Shown piece after piece: positions 25,297 to 36,947 of a DNA stretch of 64,000 nt. This DNA is from Pipra filicauda (lineage: Eukaryota; Chordata; Aves; Passeriformes; Pipridae): NCBI RefSeq assembly GCF_003945595.2, contig NW_024104532.1:5765501-5829500 (forward strand). Reading direction: 5' to 3'. Both the position numbers and the translations under genes were made by a program. The notes below the pieces were generated by a model. The model was not told the origin of the DNA, searched no databases, and worked only from the letters and a program-made list of their open reading frames with translations. Numbering within the stretch: position 1 is the first letter of the stretch; each line of letters starts with the position of its first letter.

Positions 25297-25408
25297 AGGA
25301 TGCTCTCCTGGTCCCTCAGAGCATCCTCCCATCATAGGATGCTCTCCTGGTCCCCTGGAGCATCCTCCAATAACAAGATGCTCTCCTGGTTATCCCTCAA
25401 CACCTGAG
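25297..25408 (+). repeat. 39-bp tandem repeat with internal hairpins, about 2.9 copies
   Basis: Copies begin at 25297, 25336 and 25375, an exact 39-bp spacing; the third copy is partial and more diverged. Each unit opens with aggatgctctcctggt or a close variant. In the first unit AGGATGCTCT (25297-25306) is followed after 11 bases by its exact reverse complement AGAGCATCCT (25318-25327), which can also pair with the start of the next unit across 8 bases. The unit is a multiple of three, so one plus frame reads a 13-residue periodicity, but there is no other sign of coding. Confidence 0.92.
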
Positions 25409-26371
25409 CTTGGCTCTGCTTCCCATGCCTGAAACCAAGAGGCTGAGACCTCCAAACCAGGACAGACATTCCACCTCTAGAAAGCAACAAAATAAAGATG
25501 TTAATTATGAAGAAAAGCTGCCAGGTTGATTAGAGATGTGTCGAGCAAATTAGAAACTGTTATTCATGTGGAGAATAGTTTAGCATATGCTCAGAATTTT
25601 TTTCATCTATTCAAACCCCAGACTCCAACATATTGAGCTGCTTCTTGTCCCCACGCTACCTACCTGTGGCAGGCCTATCACAGTGAATCCCCATGCTTCC
25701 AATTCGCTCCTATCTTCCAAAGGAACCTTTTTGGCAAATAACACACTGAAACGCTGCCAAAGGTTCCCTCCAGTGTGTGGTGACGACTGGGCTGCGGTTC
25801 TGGAAGTTCTACAGATGGGTCCTTCAGATCGAGTTAACATCTCCTCACTGCTCCCACACCTCGCCATATTGCAGCTAATTACTGATTGCCTTCTCTGGAA
25901 TTTATTCATTAAAACAACAACAAAAATGCATAATGCAATGTGGCAGATCCTCAGCAATTCACACCAGCCTCCCACAGCAGCAGCCACATTCCTGCTACAG
26001 CACGGGAGAATTTAGATATGCAAATGGAGAGACTGTTAGTTTAGAACTGAAAACAAAACCAAGAGATATTTATTTTAACAATTCCTGCAGAGCAGGTTGG
26101 GTGGCTCCTGTGTGTGCCTGGGTAAGCAAAGCACCATGGGCTCCACAGCTGTTTTCAGCCTGCAAAGCAATTTGAGCTTTTCCTGTTTTTAAGGCATTTG
26201 CATATTTTCTTCAGCATTTAAATTCCAGTTCTTCTTTCCTGAAACAAGCATGTTGCAGCTGTCTCGAATTTGTAGGCACACATAATCATACAATCCATTT
26301 GTATGTACAGGCAAGCAACTGCATGTAAGTGCCTGTATAATGACAATATACTCACATTATATTTATATGTT
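25409..26371. other. Unique noncoding sequence
   Basis: 25.48-25.61 kb is AT-rich and repeat-free with the texture of conserved noncoding DNA. A perfect octamer ATGCAAAT lies at 26018-26025. Overlapping plus and minus frames at 25587-26015 have no domain support. Confidence 0.45.
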
Positions 26372-26742
26372 CACCTTTCACTAGACCAGGTTGCTCCAAG
26401 CCTCATCCAACCTGGCCTTGAACACTTCCAGGATTGGAGTATCCACAGCTCCTCTGGGCAACCTGTGCCAGAGCCTCACCACCCTCACAGGGAAGAATTT
26501 CTTCCCAATATCCCATCTAACCCTGTTCTCTGGCAGCATGAAGCCATTCCCCCTTGTCCTGTCACCTCAGGCCCTTGTAAATAGTCTCTCTCCACCTTTC
26601 TTGTAGCTCTTCAGGTACTGGAAGGCCACAATTAGGTCACCTCAAAGCTTCTCTTCTCCAGGCTGAATAATCCCAATTCTCTCTGTCTTTCCTCATAGCA
26701 GAGGTGCTCCATCCCTCTAATCATCTTGGTAGCTCTGTTAGG
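26372..26742 (-). mobile_element. CR1 LINE fragment, longest in the window, lacking its 3' tail
   Basis: The plus strand reads ctagaccaggttgctccaag, ccaacctggccttgaacact, cctgtgccagagcctcacca, agggaagaatttcttcccaa, ttctctggcagcatgaagcc, then cttctccaggctgaataatc and gaggtgctccatccctctaa. This is the reverse complement of CR1 and reaches further 5' than any other tailed copy here. The terminal 75 or so bases that the sister copies have (the ccttccaaccc block and attct tail) are missing at the 26372 end, where the sequence passes abruptly into unique DNA. CR1 normally loses its 5' end, so this 3' loss is unusual. Confidence 0.95.
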
Positions 26743-29700
26743 CACTTGCCCCTCAAAGCACAAAGCAATATTACAGAACATAACCTTGAAGTGAAGCTTT
26801 TACAGACAGAGATCAGCTTGAAGCACAGACGCCTGCCAGACTGGCAGGGTGTGAAGCAGCTCTTACCTGACATCACCATAAGCACCCAGCTGCAATCTAG
26901 GGCAGATATGCTGAATACTAACACGATAGAATCGCTGTACAGGGACAAAAGAATTTGATTCCCGAAAACCCAAGTGAAGCTTGAGGCACATCAACCAGAA
27001 ATGTCAAATTCACTCATAAAACAAGGGGAAAAAAAAACCCCAAGGTATCTCAAGGTAGGTTTTTAATGAAAGGAGTCATTCCAGACCCAGAACCATGGCA
27101 CATCTCACAGATGTGTAAATAACACTGACAGATTAGTGCTGAGTCCACAGCAGAACCCAGGCTCACTTGTTTAGGAGTTTTAATGTGCAGCTGTGGGTAA
27201 GGGCTCGGTTCATCACCCTTGGGCCAGACCAGAGCTAGATGGCCTGGAGCTGTGGGACTGCCCTGCCAGGACACCCTGACCTTGCTGCCATTTCACCTTT
27301 GGGTCAGGAGGTCCCTGTTTCCCACACCACAACCCAAGGGGATGGTCAGGAGGGTCCCACCAGCTCCAGGCATCAGCAGAACATGGAGTCCCACAAAGAC
27401 AGACTTGGCCAGCAGTGACAGGAACCACTGCTCCTGCCGCAGAAGGGGCAGGAAGAAACCTTAATCCTCACCTGGAGTTTATTTAGGGTGCTTAATCCAG
27501 AGGAAATGGGGATATTTGTTTTATCGATGCCTGGCTTTCCTGACTCCGACAAACGCGAGGTCCAAAGTAACCGTGCTGGAAGGGCTGACGTGCTCCTGCG
27601 CAGGAGCAGCGCAGTGCACAGACATCCCAGTCTGTGCACAAACCAGCCCTGGAGCAGATGGACACATGAAATAATTACAGCTGACAGCTGACAACAAGAC
27701 TAAGAAGGTGTCAGTCCCACAGCACAACCCTGTCCTTTGAAAAACACATTTAAAACTTTAGCTTAAAAATTCACATGCACACTCAAGCCTCCACACTGTT
27801 TGAACTGTGTTTGTTTTCCTTCCCTTTCCTGCACATCCCGTTTTCCTGAGACTTTGTCCTCCTGGTTTCTAATGAGCAACTGCCCAAATTTGAGTTTTAA
27901 ATGCTAAATATACAACCTTAAGGCTGCACTAGAATCAGATTTCTTTTATCAGGTGCCTTTCTTACTCGGCAGTCCAAATATAAATATAAAACATTTATTT
28001 TTTCAACTTTAACTGCACATTTCTGCTTTCTACTGACTCTTTACTCACATTAATTCAGCAGCAGGTTCCCAGAGAGGAGCTCTGCCCTGGAGCACTGGTG
28101 GTGCCTTTCCATCTACTTCAACAACATACATCAACATTTTATAAAAGCCGTAAAATATGCTGCAGTCTAGTTTTATCTTCTCTCTTTGAACATGCAAATA
28201 ATTTGACTCCATCTTACCCAACCACTCAATAACCAGTGATACGAAAAAGCAGGGTAATTTACTGCCTGGTGTTGGCAGATGAAGAGGGAGAAGGGGCGGG
28301 CAAAGAGGCTTTTCTGTCTGAGGCTCTTTGTGTGAACAGTGCTGCTGCTGGAGAAGTCTCACTTCTTCTCAGTCTTTCATCCCTGTGCACCTTTCATCTT
28401 TTCCTTGTCTGAGGGAAAGAAAAACCTTCTGTGCCTGAACTCCTGCTTGTCACCGTGCTGCTGTTCCCAGCCCCTGCCCTCAGGACCAGCATTCCCCTCC
28501 CCATTCCCATCCCCTCACTCGATCTCACCTCCCACACTCAGACCCATCACCCAGCTTGTATCTTGCTCAAGGACCTCCACCAACAATCCAGACACCAAGA
28601 ACATCAGGGGTCAGAGAGTGATGCCAGCAAAGCCTTGGAGTGGGATGTTCTCCCCTCCAAGAGCACAAGCACCAGCCTGACTCTCCAAGAGCAGGAGCCT
28701 CAGCTCAGCTTTGGGGGCAACAAGGTAAGCGAGACACCTGAGGGGCCAGGGACCACCCAAGGGGCTGGGGATGTGCAGAGCCCCCTGACAAAGGCTCAGC
28801 CAGACCCCTGAGTCTGCCCTGGAGCTGAGCAAGGTCTCCCTGGGGCACCAGCAGCCACATGCAAAGCCAGAGAACACCAGGCTGTGAACATTCTTCATTC
28901 AGCCTTGCTGTCTGTAACTGCATAACTCAGTGAACAATAATTGACCTGGCATTGGGAAAGGACTTGAATGTGGAATGGGACTGTCTGCAGATGGCTGTTC
29001 CAGGACTGTGTGTGGTGGGCAGAGCCTTCATCCAGTGGGGCCACACTGCAGTCAGAGGGCTGTGGGTACAGGGAACTGGGGAACTGGCAGTGGGGCACCT
29101 CCAGCACAACAGCCACTCCAGCCACGGGGTCCCTGCAAGGAGGGTCTTGTGGACCCACAGAGCCCCTCACCAGGAGCTCCCCAGCCCAGTGCCTGTCCCA
29201 CAGGCTGTGCTCCACAGCGTGTGACCATGAGCTGAGGCTCAGCTTAACCCCCCCCCCCCAGAGGATCCCTCCCAGAGTTCGTTAACTTTCTGGTGCTGTT
29301 GTCAATCAGGCAAGGAACCAGCAGCAAGCATATGGCAAGGAGGAGGTGGGCTGGCAGGCCAGAGCACGAGGAGCAGTCCAGGCATTCCACAGACCGGTGT
29401 TTTCCAGAATTACTTCCACTGACTCTAATTAAGCTCTCCCCAGACTCACCAGCTTGAAGAGATTAAAGCCGAGCGATCACGCCGAAGAGCCCGTGCAGCA
29501 CAACGCTCTCCCTGTAAGCACTTACAGTTCTGGAGCTGCATTCACACACAAATACATCAAACTGTGCTGTGCAAAGCCATGCTGACCTACTTTCAAGCCA
29601 ATTTACATGTACTCCATGGATGCCTTGAGTCACTTTATAAACAGAATATCTTTTTGCCTTTGTTAGACAAATAAAACCTTTATTGGCAAAACCAGAAATC

Positions 29701-30941
29701 CCCCTTGTCCTGCAAAGGAGCTGTTCCATCGAGAAATAGTGCACCAGGCCTGGGCAGCCCTAAGGTTCCTCTGTGCCACCCACAGCTTCCCAGAAACACA
29801 CACTTCACCAACCTTCAAGTCCAAATCAGCAGAGCTGGGAAGGCTTTTTCTGGTAATATTTAGTGTTTCCTTCTCATTCCTAAACACTGGAGCTTTGGAA
29901 TTGCACCTGAATCTCAGCCTCCTTCTTTCCCTAATGAGGGCTGCAGCCTTGTCAGCTGAGGGAGTAGAAACCCTCTTCTCTCTCCTGCTAAATGCATCTT
30001 TTTCCAAACATCCAAGCAGTGTCCATATATGAATGTCCTAATTTGGGAAGTCTGATACAGAGTATTTGAAGAATTTAACCTGGGGGTGCTGTGTCTCCTC
30101 ATGGCCATGAAGAGGAGCATCAGTCGAGGCTGAAGGAAGAACATAGTCCCCTGAGCAGGCAGAAACCACATAACTGGGTGGAATGCAATAAATAGAGCTG
30201 GGAGGAAAACATTCAGGCACATTTCCACACAAGAATGACACTATGGTGGAGCTTAAACTGCTGGTAAAATTGTCCTATTATTATGTATTATGATTCAATT
30301 ACCCACAAAATGGTTCTATGCAACACATCTAAGAAACAAAAAACAAAATACACATTCTGAGAAAAAGGAAAACCAAAAATCTTGCAGATCAAATGTTCAC
30401 TTTGAATATGTGTTTTCCTATTTCCGCTTTTATTTTCTTTTTATAACTAGAATGCCCAGTTTCAGGACTGGAGCTGTCTCACAGTGCACCTCGATCAGGC
30501 TCTGCAAAGGCTCTTCCCTGCCCTCTCGTGCAGCTGCACACACACAAAACAAGAGAAAAGGACACAACTCGAACCTCCCCTACTCAGATGCCCGAGAGCA
30601 GTCACACAAGCAGAGCCCAGACCAGCCATGCTGCAGGATGGGATGCAGGAGCTCAGGACAGGACCCCTCTGCACCCCACAACTCACCACCCCCCATGCCA
30701 AGGGGGATTAGAAGCTTCCTTTTGTGCCTAAGCCTGAGAATCTGCCTACAGCAGCTGCAGCTCTTTGACAGCAATTAGATAAAGGGTGTTTGACAGCAGG
30801 TTCAAGCGACTGATACATCAACCCCCCTCCTTCCACCCCTCAGTTCAGCTTTACCAGGTGAACTTTGTTGTGACATTTAATAAGCAGTAGACTTCTGCTT
30901 CTCTATCTTCCACCTTAAATAAGTCAAAGAGAATCAAAAAC
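26743..30941. other. Unique noncoding sequence
   Basis: A 4.2-kb stretch without a recognisable repeat family or supported gene. It contains an octamer ATGCAAAT at 28192-28199, a 12-base C run at 29248-29259 and a donor-like caaggtaagc with its GT at 28725. The open frame leading into that donor begins at GTG and has a hydrophobic start by chance. GC-rich frames at 28.9-29.3 kb are open in all three plus frames, a sign of composition rather than coding. Confidence 0.5.
29248..29259 (+). repeat. C homopolymer, 12 bases
   Basis: Twelve consecutive C follow agcttaa and precede agaggatccc. The length is likely to be polymorphic and error-prone in sequencing. Confidence 0.9.
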
Positions 30942-31190
30942 AGAGAGGAGAGGGCAGGGTTAGATGGAATATTAGGAAAAAAACTCTTCCCTGTGAGGGT
31001 GGTGAGGCCCTGGCAGAGGTTGTCCTGAAAAGCTGTGGCTGCCCCATCCCTGGAGGTGTTCAAGGCCAGGTTGGACAGGGCTTGGAACAACCTGGTCTAG
31101 TGGAAGGTGTCCCTGCCCAGGGCAGGGGGTTGGAACTGGATGAGCTTTAAAGTCCCTTCCAACCCAAACCATTTTCTGTTTCTATGATAA
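30942..31190 (+). mobile_element. CR1 LINE, 3' fragment
   Basis: Plus-orientation CR1: agggcagggttagatggaat, ctcttccctgtgagggtggt, gttcaaggccaggttggaca, ggtctagtggaaggtgtccc, gggcagggggttgg, agtcccttccaacccaaacc and a tail ending tttctatgataa. It forms a tail-to-tail inverted pair with the copy at 32393-32610. Confidence 0.95.
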
Positions 31191-32392
31191 TTCTGTTACT
31201 GCATAAATAAAATATTGAGATATAAAATCATTTTGAAGACCCCAAGAAACAAGGACTCTGTAAACAACTCACACCAAGCAGAAATGCACTACACTAAGCT
31301 CCTAGAAAGCTAAACTTCCAAACTAATTACTCTGTGTAGATACCCGTTTCCGAGGCTTCTGGAGGCACATGTGTGTCTTTCCAGAACAAAACAGCTAAGC
31401 CAGAAAAGAAACCAAAGTCCTGCCATTCAGCTCTCACTGGGTTTCATTTTTTGCTCCACTTCACAAGCAATAACTGTGGGATGATAAGGATTTGCAAAAC
31501 AAACAGAAAGCTGCACAGTGCTTGTGTTTGGAAGCTCTGAGCATGAAAATCCATTTCAGGGACTACCTCCCTCCTTCACTAACATAAACCCCTCCTGAGC
31601 AGGCTGCTTAAATCTCCTACAGAAACATAAACAACTCCAAAGCCTATTATTCTTGCCACAATTGCACTCAGAGCAGGGACCTGGGCACCCTCTCCAGCCA
31701 CATTTTGCATTTGCCCAAGTTCTCCTCCTCATAATTTAAAGGATGAAAATGGAAGTTGCTTCCACAAAGTACAAAACTGAGCTGGATTCACTGACCAGCT
31801 GCTGCCAGTGGGATCTTGCTTCCAACTCCTTTCTTTGCCCCTCTTGGAAGGTAGATCACTTCCAGTGTGCAGGGTGAGATGATGGTCCCTGGGGAGCACG
31901 TTTGGTCCAGCTCCTGTTCAGCTTTGTGGGGTGCCCAAGGCAGAGCTGTGGGCTGGGGCTGGACCCACCAAGGGACAGGATGAGAGAAAGCCCAGGTTAC
32001 TGCTCAGCCTAGACAGAAACATGATGGTGCTGGCCTTGACCTCGGCCAAAATGAGAAATGCAGGGTAGAAATATTTTGGCAATGCTGTACCATTTTTCAG
32101 GGGGTGGGATTTTCCTCAAAGCAGGAGTTCCCTCAAGAAGAGTGGAAACCCACCAGCACGACCCCCATCAGGGATCAGATTTTGACTGATGGATGGTGAT
32201 GGGAAACTCACCAGAAGCACTGGGTTTCAATATTTTGGAGAGCATTTTCCTTGGGGAACATACACTGTCACACATCCACACACTTTAAAAATAATTACGA
32301 ATAATATTTTTCAATATTTTCCCAACAATCTGCATGGATGAGCAGAAGCACCATGTTCCTTCATGCTCCTTCATTAGTAAGGCAAAACATCC
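31191..32392. other. Unique noncoding sequence between two inverted CR1 copies
   Basis: No gene, RNA or repeat is recognised in this 1.2-kb spacer. If transcribed, it would form the loop between the inverted CR1 arms at 30.94-31.19 and 32.39-32.61 kb. Confidence 0.55.
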
Positions 32393-32610
32393 AATCATAG
32401 AATGTTTGGGTCAGAAGAGATCTTAAATATCATCTTATTCCCACCCCTTGCAAGGACACTTTCCACTAGACCAGGTTACTCCAAGCCCTATCCAACCTGA
32501 CCTCGAACACTTCCAGGGATGAGGCAGCCACAGCTTCTCTGGACAACCTGTGCCAGGGCCTCACCAACCTTACAGGGAGGAATTTCCTTCTAATAACTTA
32601 TCTAAACTTA
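32393..32610 (-). mobile_element. CR1 LINE, 3' fragment
   Basis: The plus strand reads aatcatagaatgtttgggtc, ccttgcaaggacactttcca, ctagaccaggttactccaag, ccagggatgaggcagccaca and cagggcctcaccaacc, the reverse complement of a CR1 3' region. The 3' end is at 32393 and the 5' truncation near 32610. It is more diverged than the copy at 30.9 kb. Confidence 0.93.
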
Positions 32611-33429
32611 CATTTGAGGTGTTTTTCTCACTCAAGAGCAGAAAACACACTCTGTGTTACAGATGGAGGGATGGGGTACAGACAAGGTGCCACTGGGAAG
32701 GGGCTCCTGTCCCAGTGATTTCTGTGGCTGCTGCCCTCTCTGGCCAGCTGTGGTCATTTTCCATAGCCAAAAGGAGCAGCCTGCCCCAGGAAATCCTGCA
32801 GGACCACACACAGCCAAGTGCTGGTGGCCCACCTCTGTTCAGTCTGCAAGAACAAAGCAAATTCAACAAATATTTTCAAAATTTCTCTATCATTGACAAC
32901 ACCCGGCAGCTAAGCCCAGCCTGGGGAATAACAGTGCTCCTGCCTCGAGGAAAAACCTCACTCAGTTACATCCTGAGCTTGTTACCCAACACCACAACAA
33001 ACCGATGTATTCCATCTCAACCACCTGAAAGCACAGTTAGATTTTACATTAATAAAAAGTAAAGGAGGCTGGACAAATACAATGGAGGGCAAATCCACTG
33101 GGACGCTGAATGCAAAAGATTTCTCTTGCACTGCAAGTTTCCAGAGCTGAAACCAGCTGGAGGTGGGTGATTATTCGGAGGGATGTGGAGGGATCTGCCA
33201 GGCTTCTCCTCTCCGTGTCTGCAGGTCACAGCCACTGCTGGGGAGGGGGGTAGGAGAGGACTCTGCTCATCCTGGATGGACTCAGCAGGATGGCACTCAG
33301 GTCACCTGCATCTCCACCTACACACACCATGTTCAGGAAGAGAAGAGAATAAAGCTGTTTGCCTTAAAGCACTTCAACATAGAATTTTATTTTCAGAACA
33401 ATAAAGCCCCAAAGGAGAAAGAAGCAATT
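32611..33429. other. Unique noncoding sequence
   Basis: No repeat family is recognised. Frames on both strands at 32.55-33.06 kb partly run out of the neighbouring CR1 and have no domain support. Confidence 0.5.
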
Positions 33430-33702
33430 TTAACTTAAAATTACCTCTTTCACTCGGTCTTTAGCATTTTTTAACAAACACATTGCTCTATCTCTGCCCT
33501 ACCAACCCTCAGCTCTCCCTCTATATTTCTAATAGGTCTAAACTAATTAATTTCCTACAATAACAACCTCCCGGGGACATACAGCTGGATAATCCTCAAC
33601 TCCTCCTGAAGTCAGCTTCCTGTAGGGCTGAGGAGCAATTACAGCTCATTAGTCATCTGCCATACGCAGAGACGACGGGGTTTATATCGATTGTTTTTCC
33701 AG
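33430..33702. promoter_or_regulatory. Regulatory-looking AT-rich block
   Basis: A unique AT-rich sequence with repeated TAAT/ATTA cores (for example aaactaattaatttcctac and cattagtcatctgcc), without repeats. It ends in a pyrimidine tract, ttgtttttccag, that forms a plausible splice acceptor at 33702. The texture suggests conserved noncoding DNA, which is inference. Confidence 0.3.
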
Positions 33703-33775
33703 GAGCACCATCAGAGAAAACAAGAGTGTGGGGGGTGTTCCCGTTAACAGAAACTTTATGGGGAGATAGCATCAG
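33703..33775 (+). other. Candidate 73-bp exon (splice signals only)
   Basis: The acceptor tatcgattgtttttccag ends at 33702 and the donor catcaggtgagagg has its GT at 33776. One of three plus frames is open across the 73 bases. No homology is recognised. The pairing is respectable but within what chance allows in 64 kb. Confidence 0.13.
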
Positions 33776-34839
33776 GTGAGAGGCAAGGACTTTAATCTTC
33801 GTTTACACAGCAAAAGTGGGAGCCTGGGGGAGCCTCCAGACCAGGATCACAGGCAGGTACACCCTCACCAGGGGCACCGGGGATCCCACAGCCCCAGATC
33901 CTTGTGCATCCCACACATCCACTGCCACTAAAACTCCTGCACGTCCCAACAGCAGGAACGGCGGCTAAACCAGAGGGGTGACTTTCACCGCACTGTCAGG
34001 GAGTATCCTGGTGTGTAACATCTACCCAGAAGTTTGCAGGTGCAAAAAAGCCACTGAGTTTCCATGGGAAACTTGACAAAAGCCCCAAGGGGACTGTGAA
34101 GGCCAAGCTGCCACCCACCAGGAACAGAACATTGCGGGAGGGTCCCAGTCCTGGCTAGTTCTGCAGGTCACATGCAGGGGAATCACCCTGAATTAATGCA
34201 GAAAAAACTATTAATGCCATGCAGAATTATCACACTGGGTATATCATACACCCAAGTACTAATAAAATTATATATTGTTAATAGTGACATGCACATTTTG
34301 CCAGCTCCCTGTGTATTTCTGAAGCTTTACAGAGCAAGGTGGAATAGTTTAAATAGGCCTTTTCTGGGCCTATCCCCAAATGACAAGAACAGCAGAGGCC
34401 AAACTGTTTTCACCTGAAAGGTATTGATTGTTTTTCCTCAGGTGGTTGTTCAAAATACCAATTCAGATTACTGGAAAATCCCATGAAACTTCAAACTGCA
34501 AGGGAGACACCACTTGGTTCTCCAAACAGTGGTACTGCTGCTCTAATTATGATGTGATTTCTAATTGTGATCCTTATAGACACAAAACCATGTATAAAAT
34601 CATTCATTACCCATCAATAGAAGAGTGAGACATAAGGCTGGTGATGAGCATCCTGCTGCACCCCTGGGAAGGGCAGGGAAGGGAGCCCCAGCTCCTAAAC
34701 TAGCTGCACAGGCAGGATTCTAGCTGGAAAATACATCCGGAAAAACACTTGTCAGGATGGAGCACAGGACTCCAGGAACCCAGTGACACTCAGGGGCACA
34801 AAGCACAGCTGAAATCAAATGCTCATTCGTCTTAACTTG
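33776..34839. other. Unique noncoding sequence
   Basis: No repeat family or gene is recognised. 34.17-34.62 kb is AT-rich. The stretch includes the G-quadruplex motif at 34666-34683. Confidence 0.5.
34666..34683 (+). other. Perfect G-quadruplex motif
   Basis: GGGAAGGGCAGGGAAGGG has four G3 runs with loops of two bases each, the classical compact G4 pattern on the plus strand. Nothing nearby marks it as part of a promoter. Confidence 0.85.
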
Positions 34840-35070
34840 GATAATTTCTTTTTTCTCTGATGTCCAGCTCTCTTCAAAATTTACATCTGCTGACTCGATT
34901 GGAGCCTTTCATGTTCTGTTTTTGAACTATATGTTGCATATGTTACAATTTGACTTTTCAAATGCCAACAAATGGCTACAAAATTGGCCCCTTGTGAATA
35001 ACAGCCCAGCAGCATTTCTATGTAATTATTTTGCCCGGGAATTTAATTTGCGAGACATAAAAGTTCTGCT
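34840..35070. promoter_or_regulatory. Regulatory-looking AT-rich unique block
   Basis: AT-rich sequence of high complexity with no repeats, flanked by GC-richer DNA. It reads like a vertebrate conserved noncoding element, with strings such as gcccgggaatttaatttgcg. Conservation was not tested. Confidence 0.3.
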
Positions 35071-35414
35071 GGATGAAAGAGCAGTGCATAATGATCCTTA
35101 AGCACGGGGAGAGGCAGCCGTTCCTCTGGGCGCTGGAGCACGTGCCACCCCTCCCCAGCCATAAAGCTGATTCCCTGTGGCACAGAGCATTTCTGCCACG
35201 GATTCAGACACTATTTCATGAGGGCTGCAAGTGTGTGACCCCTCAGTCACCACCCTGCGAGTCATACACTGGAACCTGAGTTACCTCCGTGCTGGTGCTA
35301 AAAGCACCAACACTGCGTACACAGCTCAGACTCGAGCAACTACCCAGGGGTTTCTGGCAACTCTATTACTCAAATTATGACTACTGTTAAATATAACTAC
35401 TGTTAAATACCACA
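35071..35414. other. Unique noncoding sequence
   Basis: No gene or repeat is seen. It includes the small direct repeat actactgttaaata (near 35380-35410) beside the CR1 copy. Confidence 0.5.
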
Positions 35415-35522
35415 AAATCACAGAATCCCAGAATGGCTTGTGGCCGAAGGGACCTTAAATCTCATCTCCTTCCACCCCCCTGCCATGAGCAGGGACACCT
35501 ACTAGATCAGGTTGCTCAGGTT
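35415..35522 (-). mobile_element. CR1 LINE, short 3' fragment
   Basis: The plus strand reads aatcacagaatcccagaatg, gaagggaccttaaatctcat, cccctgccatgagcagggac and tagatcaggttgctcag, the reverse complement of the CR1 3' end. The 3' end is at 35415 and only about 108 bases remain. An A-rich low-complexity stretch follows 45 bases downstream (35566-35625). Confidence 0.9.
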
Positions 35523-36947
35523 GCCAACTGCTGTTAGGAAACAAAGATGATCTTATCATCTTAAAAGACAAAAAAAAAAACAACAAACAAATGAAATGAA
35601 ACAAAACAATACGAAATAAAACCCAGGGAGAATCACATCCTGCCATCCCTGAGCCAGTTCTGCTGGGCTAAAGAACATGAGGCTGAGCCCCTCCAAGGGC
35701 GCTGTGTCCCTGGCCCTTCCTCAGCCACAGACCAGATCGTGTTCTCCAACTCCTCTCTCAAGGTCTCAATGCACTGACTGAATTGAAAGCAGATGGCATT
35801 TGAGACATTTCATATCATTTTCATCCTGATTCATTCCAGATGAAGTCCTTACATAACTCTGACATTTAGTGGCTCAATCCAGAGAGAAATACGCCCTTCC
35901 TTATCCCTGTACTCTCATGCTTTTTATTTCTTTTTTTAAGATTTAAAGTTAAATGTTGATCATGTTGAAATACATTAACTCTTATAGCCACCAGGGGAAA
36001 GCACTCAAGGGAGCAGGATGTGAGCTGTCTGATCACCATATTTCAGTTCAGATCCAGTTTGAAGCAGTGGAGCAGCTCCAGGAGGGGAGGGAGCAACTGC
36101 TGGGTGTTATCAGGGAGCCAAGGACAAGCCTAGAGCTGCTGGGGACTGGCAGGGAAGGGTATTTCAGCCAAACAACGCAAACCAAGCCACCAGCCATCTC
36201 TGAAACAGCCTCCTCAGTTGGAGGCCAACATCATTCAGGTCCCTATGGGGTCAGTAGAGAGGGAAGTGCCTAATTTAGGTAACTTAAGTCACCATAAATT
36301 ACAGAACAACAGGAGAGCCCAGACCATGAGCATCCTGACTTGGTCACATCACTCAGTTTTAAGGAGCCATCTATTCTACTTCATCTGCTTCCTACCGCGG
36401 ACTCCTCCAAGGTGTGGAATCTCTGGTTTGGTTATCCAGTCTTTTCCCAGGGACAATTTCCTTCTTTTGAAAAGAAAATTTCAGCAAAAAGGAGAAAATC
36501 TGTATAAAATCTTCTTGGATTTTGAAGAGGGGCACATTTCTATCCAGAGCAAATTTTATTTAATGCTTTTTGTTGTTAAACTAAGCTCAGCAAATCACTT
36601 TCTCTAAAGATCAACTAAAGCCGTAGAAAGACAGAAGCAAAGACAAATCACGGGATTATGAATGATGTGTAGGAATAGAACACCGATGAGCATTTGGTTA
36701 GCAAGAACATATTGAGCCTTGTGGGATCTTGAGCCTCCTGACTTGATCAAAAAGACTAAATCCTGATGAACCCAGTTATAAAGTACTAGAAATGAAAGTC
36801 TAATGCTGGGCTTAATTTCGAGGGTTTTGCCTTGGAAACCCCCCTAGGTAGGTTACATAGCCAGAGTCAGCAACTTTGGAAAAGCTGTGAACATCCAGTA
36901 GATCTCCATCAGCCAATCCAGTAGAAGTGTTTGAAGGAAAAAGTAAC
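35523..36947. other. Unique noncoding sequence with A-rich patch
   Basis: 35566-35625 is A-rich simple sequence (aaac and aaat type units). The rest is unique with no supported exon. Confidence 0.5.

Noticed and set aside
28431..28724. Frame with a signal-peptide-like start leading into a strong donor
   Set aside because: The apparent first residue is a GTG codon and no ATG or acceptor supports the frame; the hydrophobic start arises from pyrimidine-rich sequence.
35566..35625. A-rich patch near a CR1 copy as a SINE tail
   Set aside because: No tRNA-like or 7SL-like body precedes it and the CR1 copy is in the opposite sense; it is probably simple sequence.
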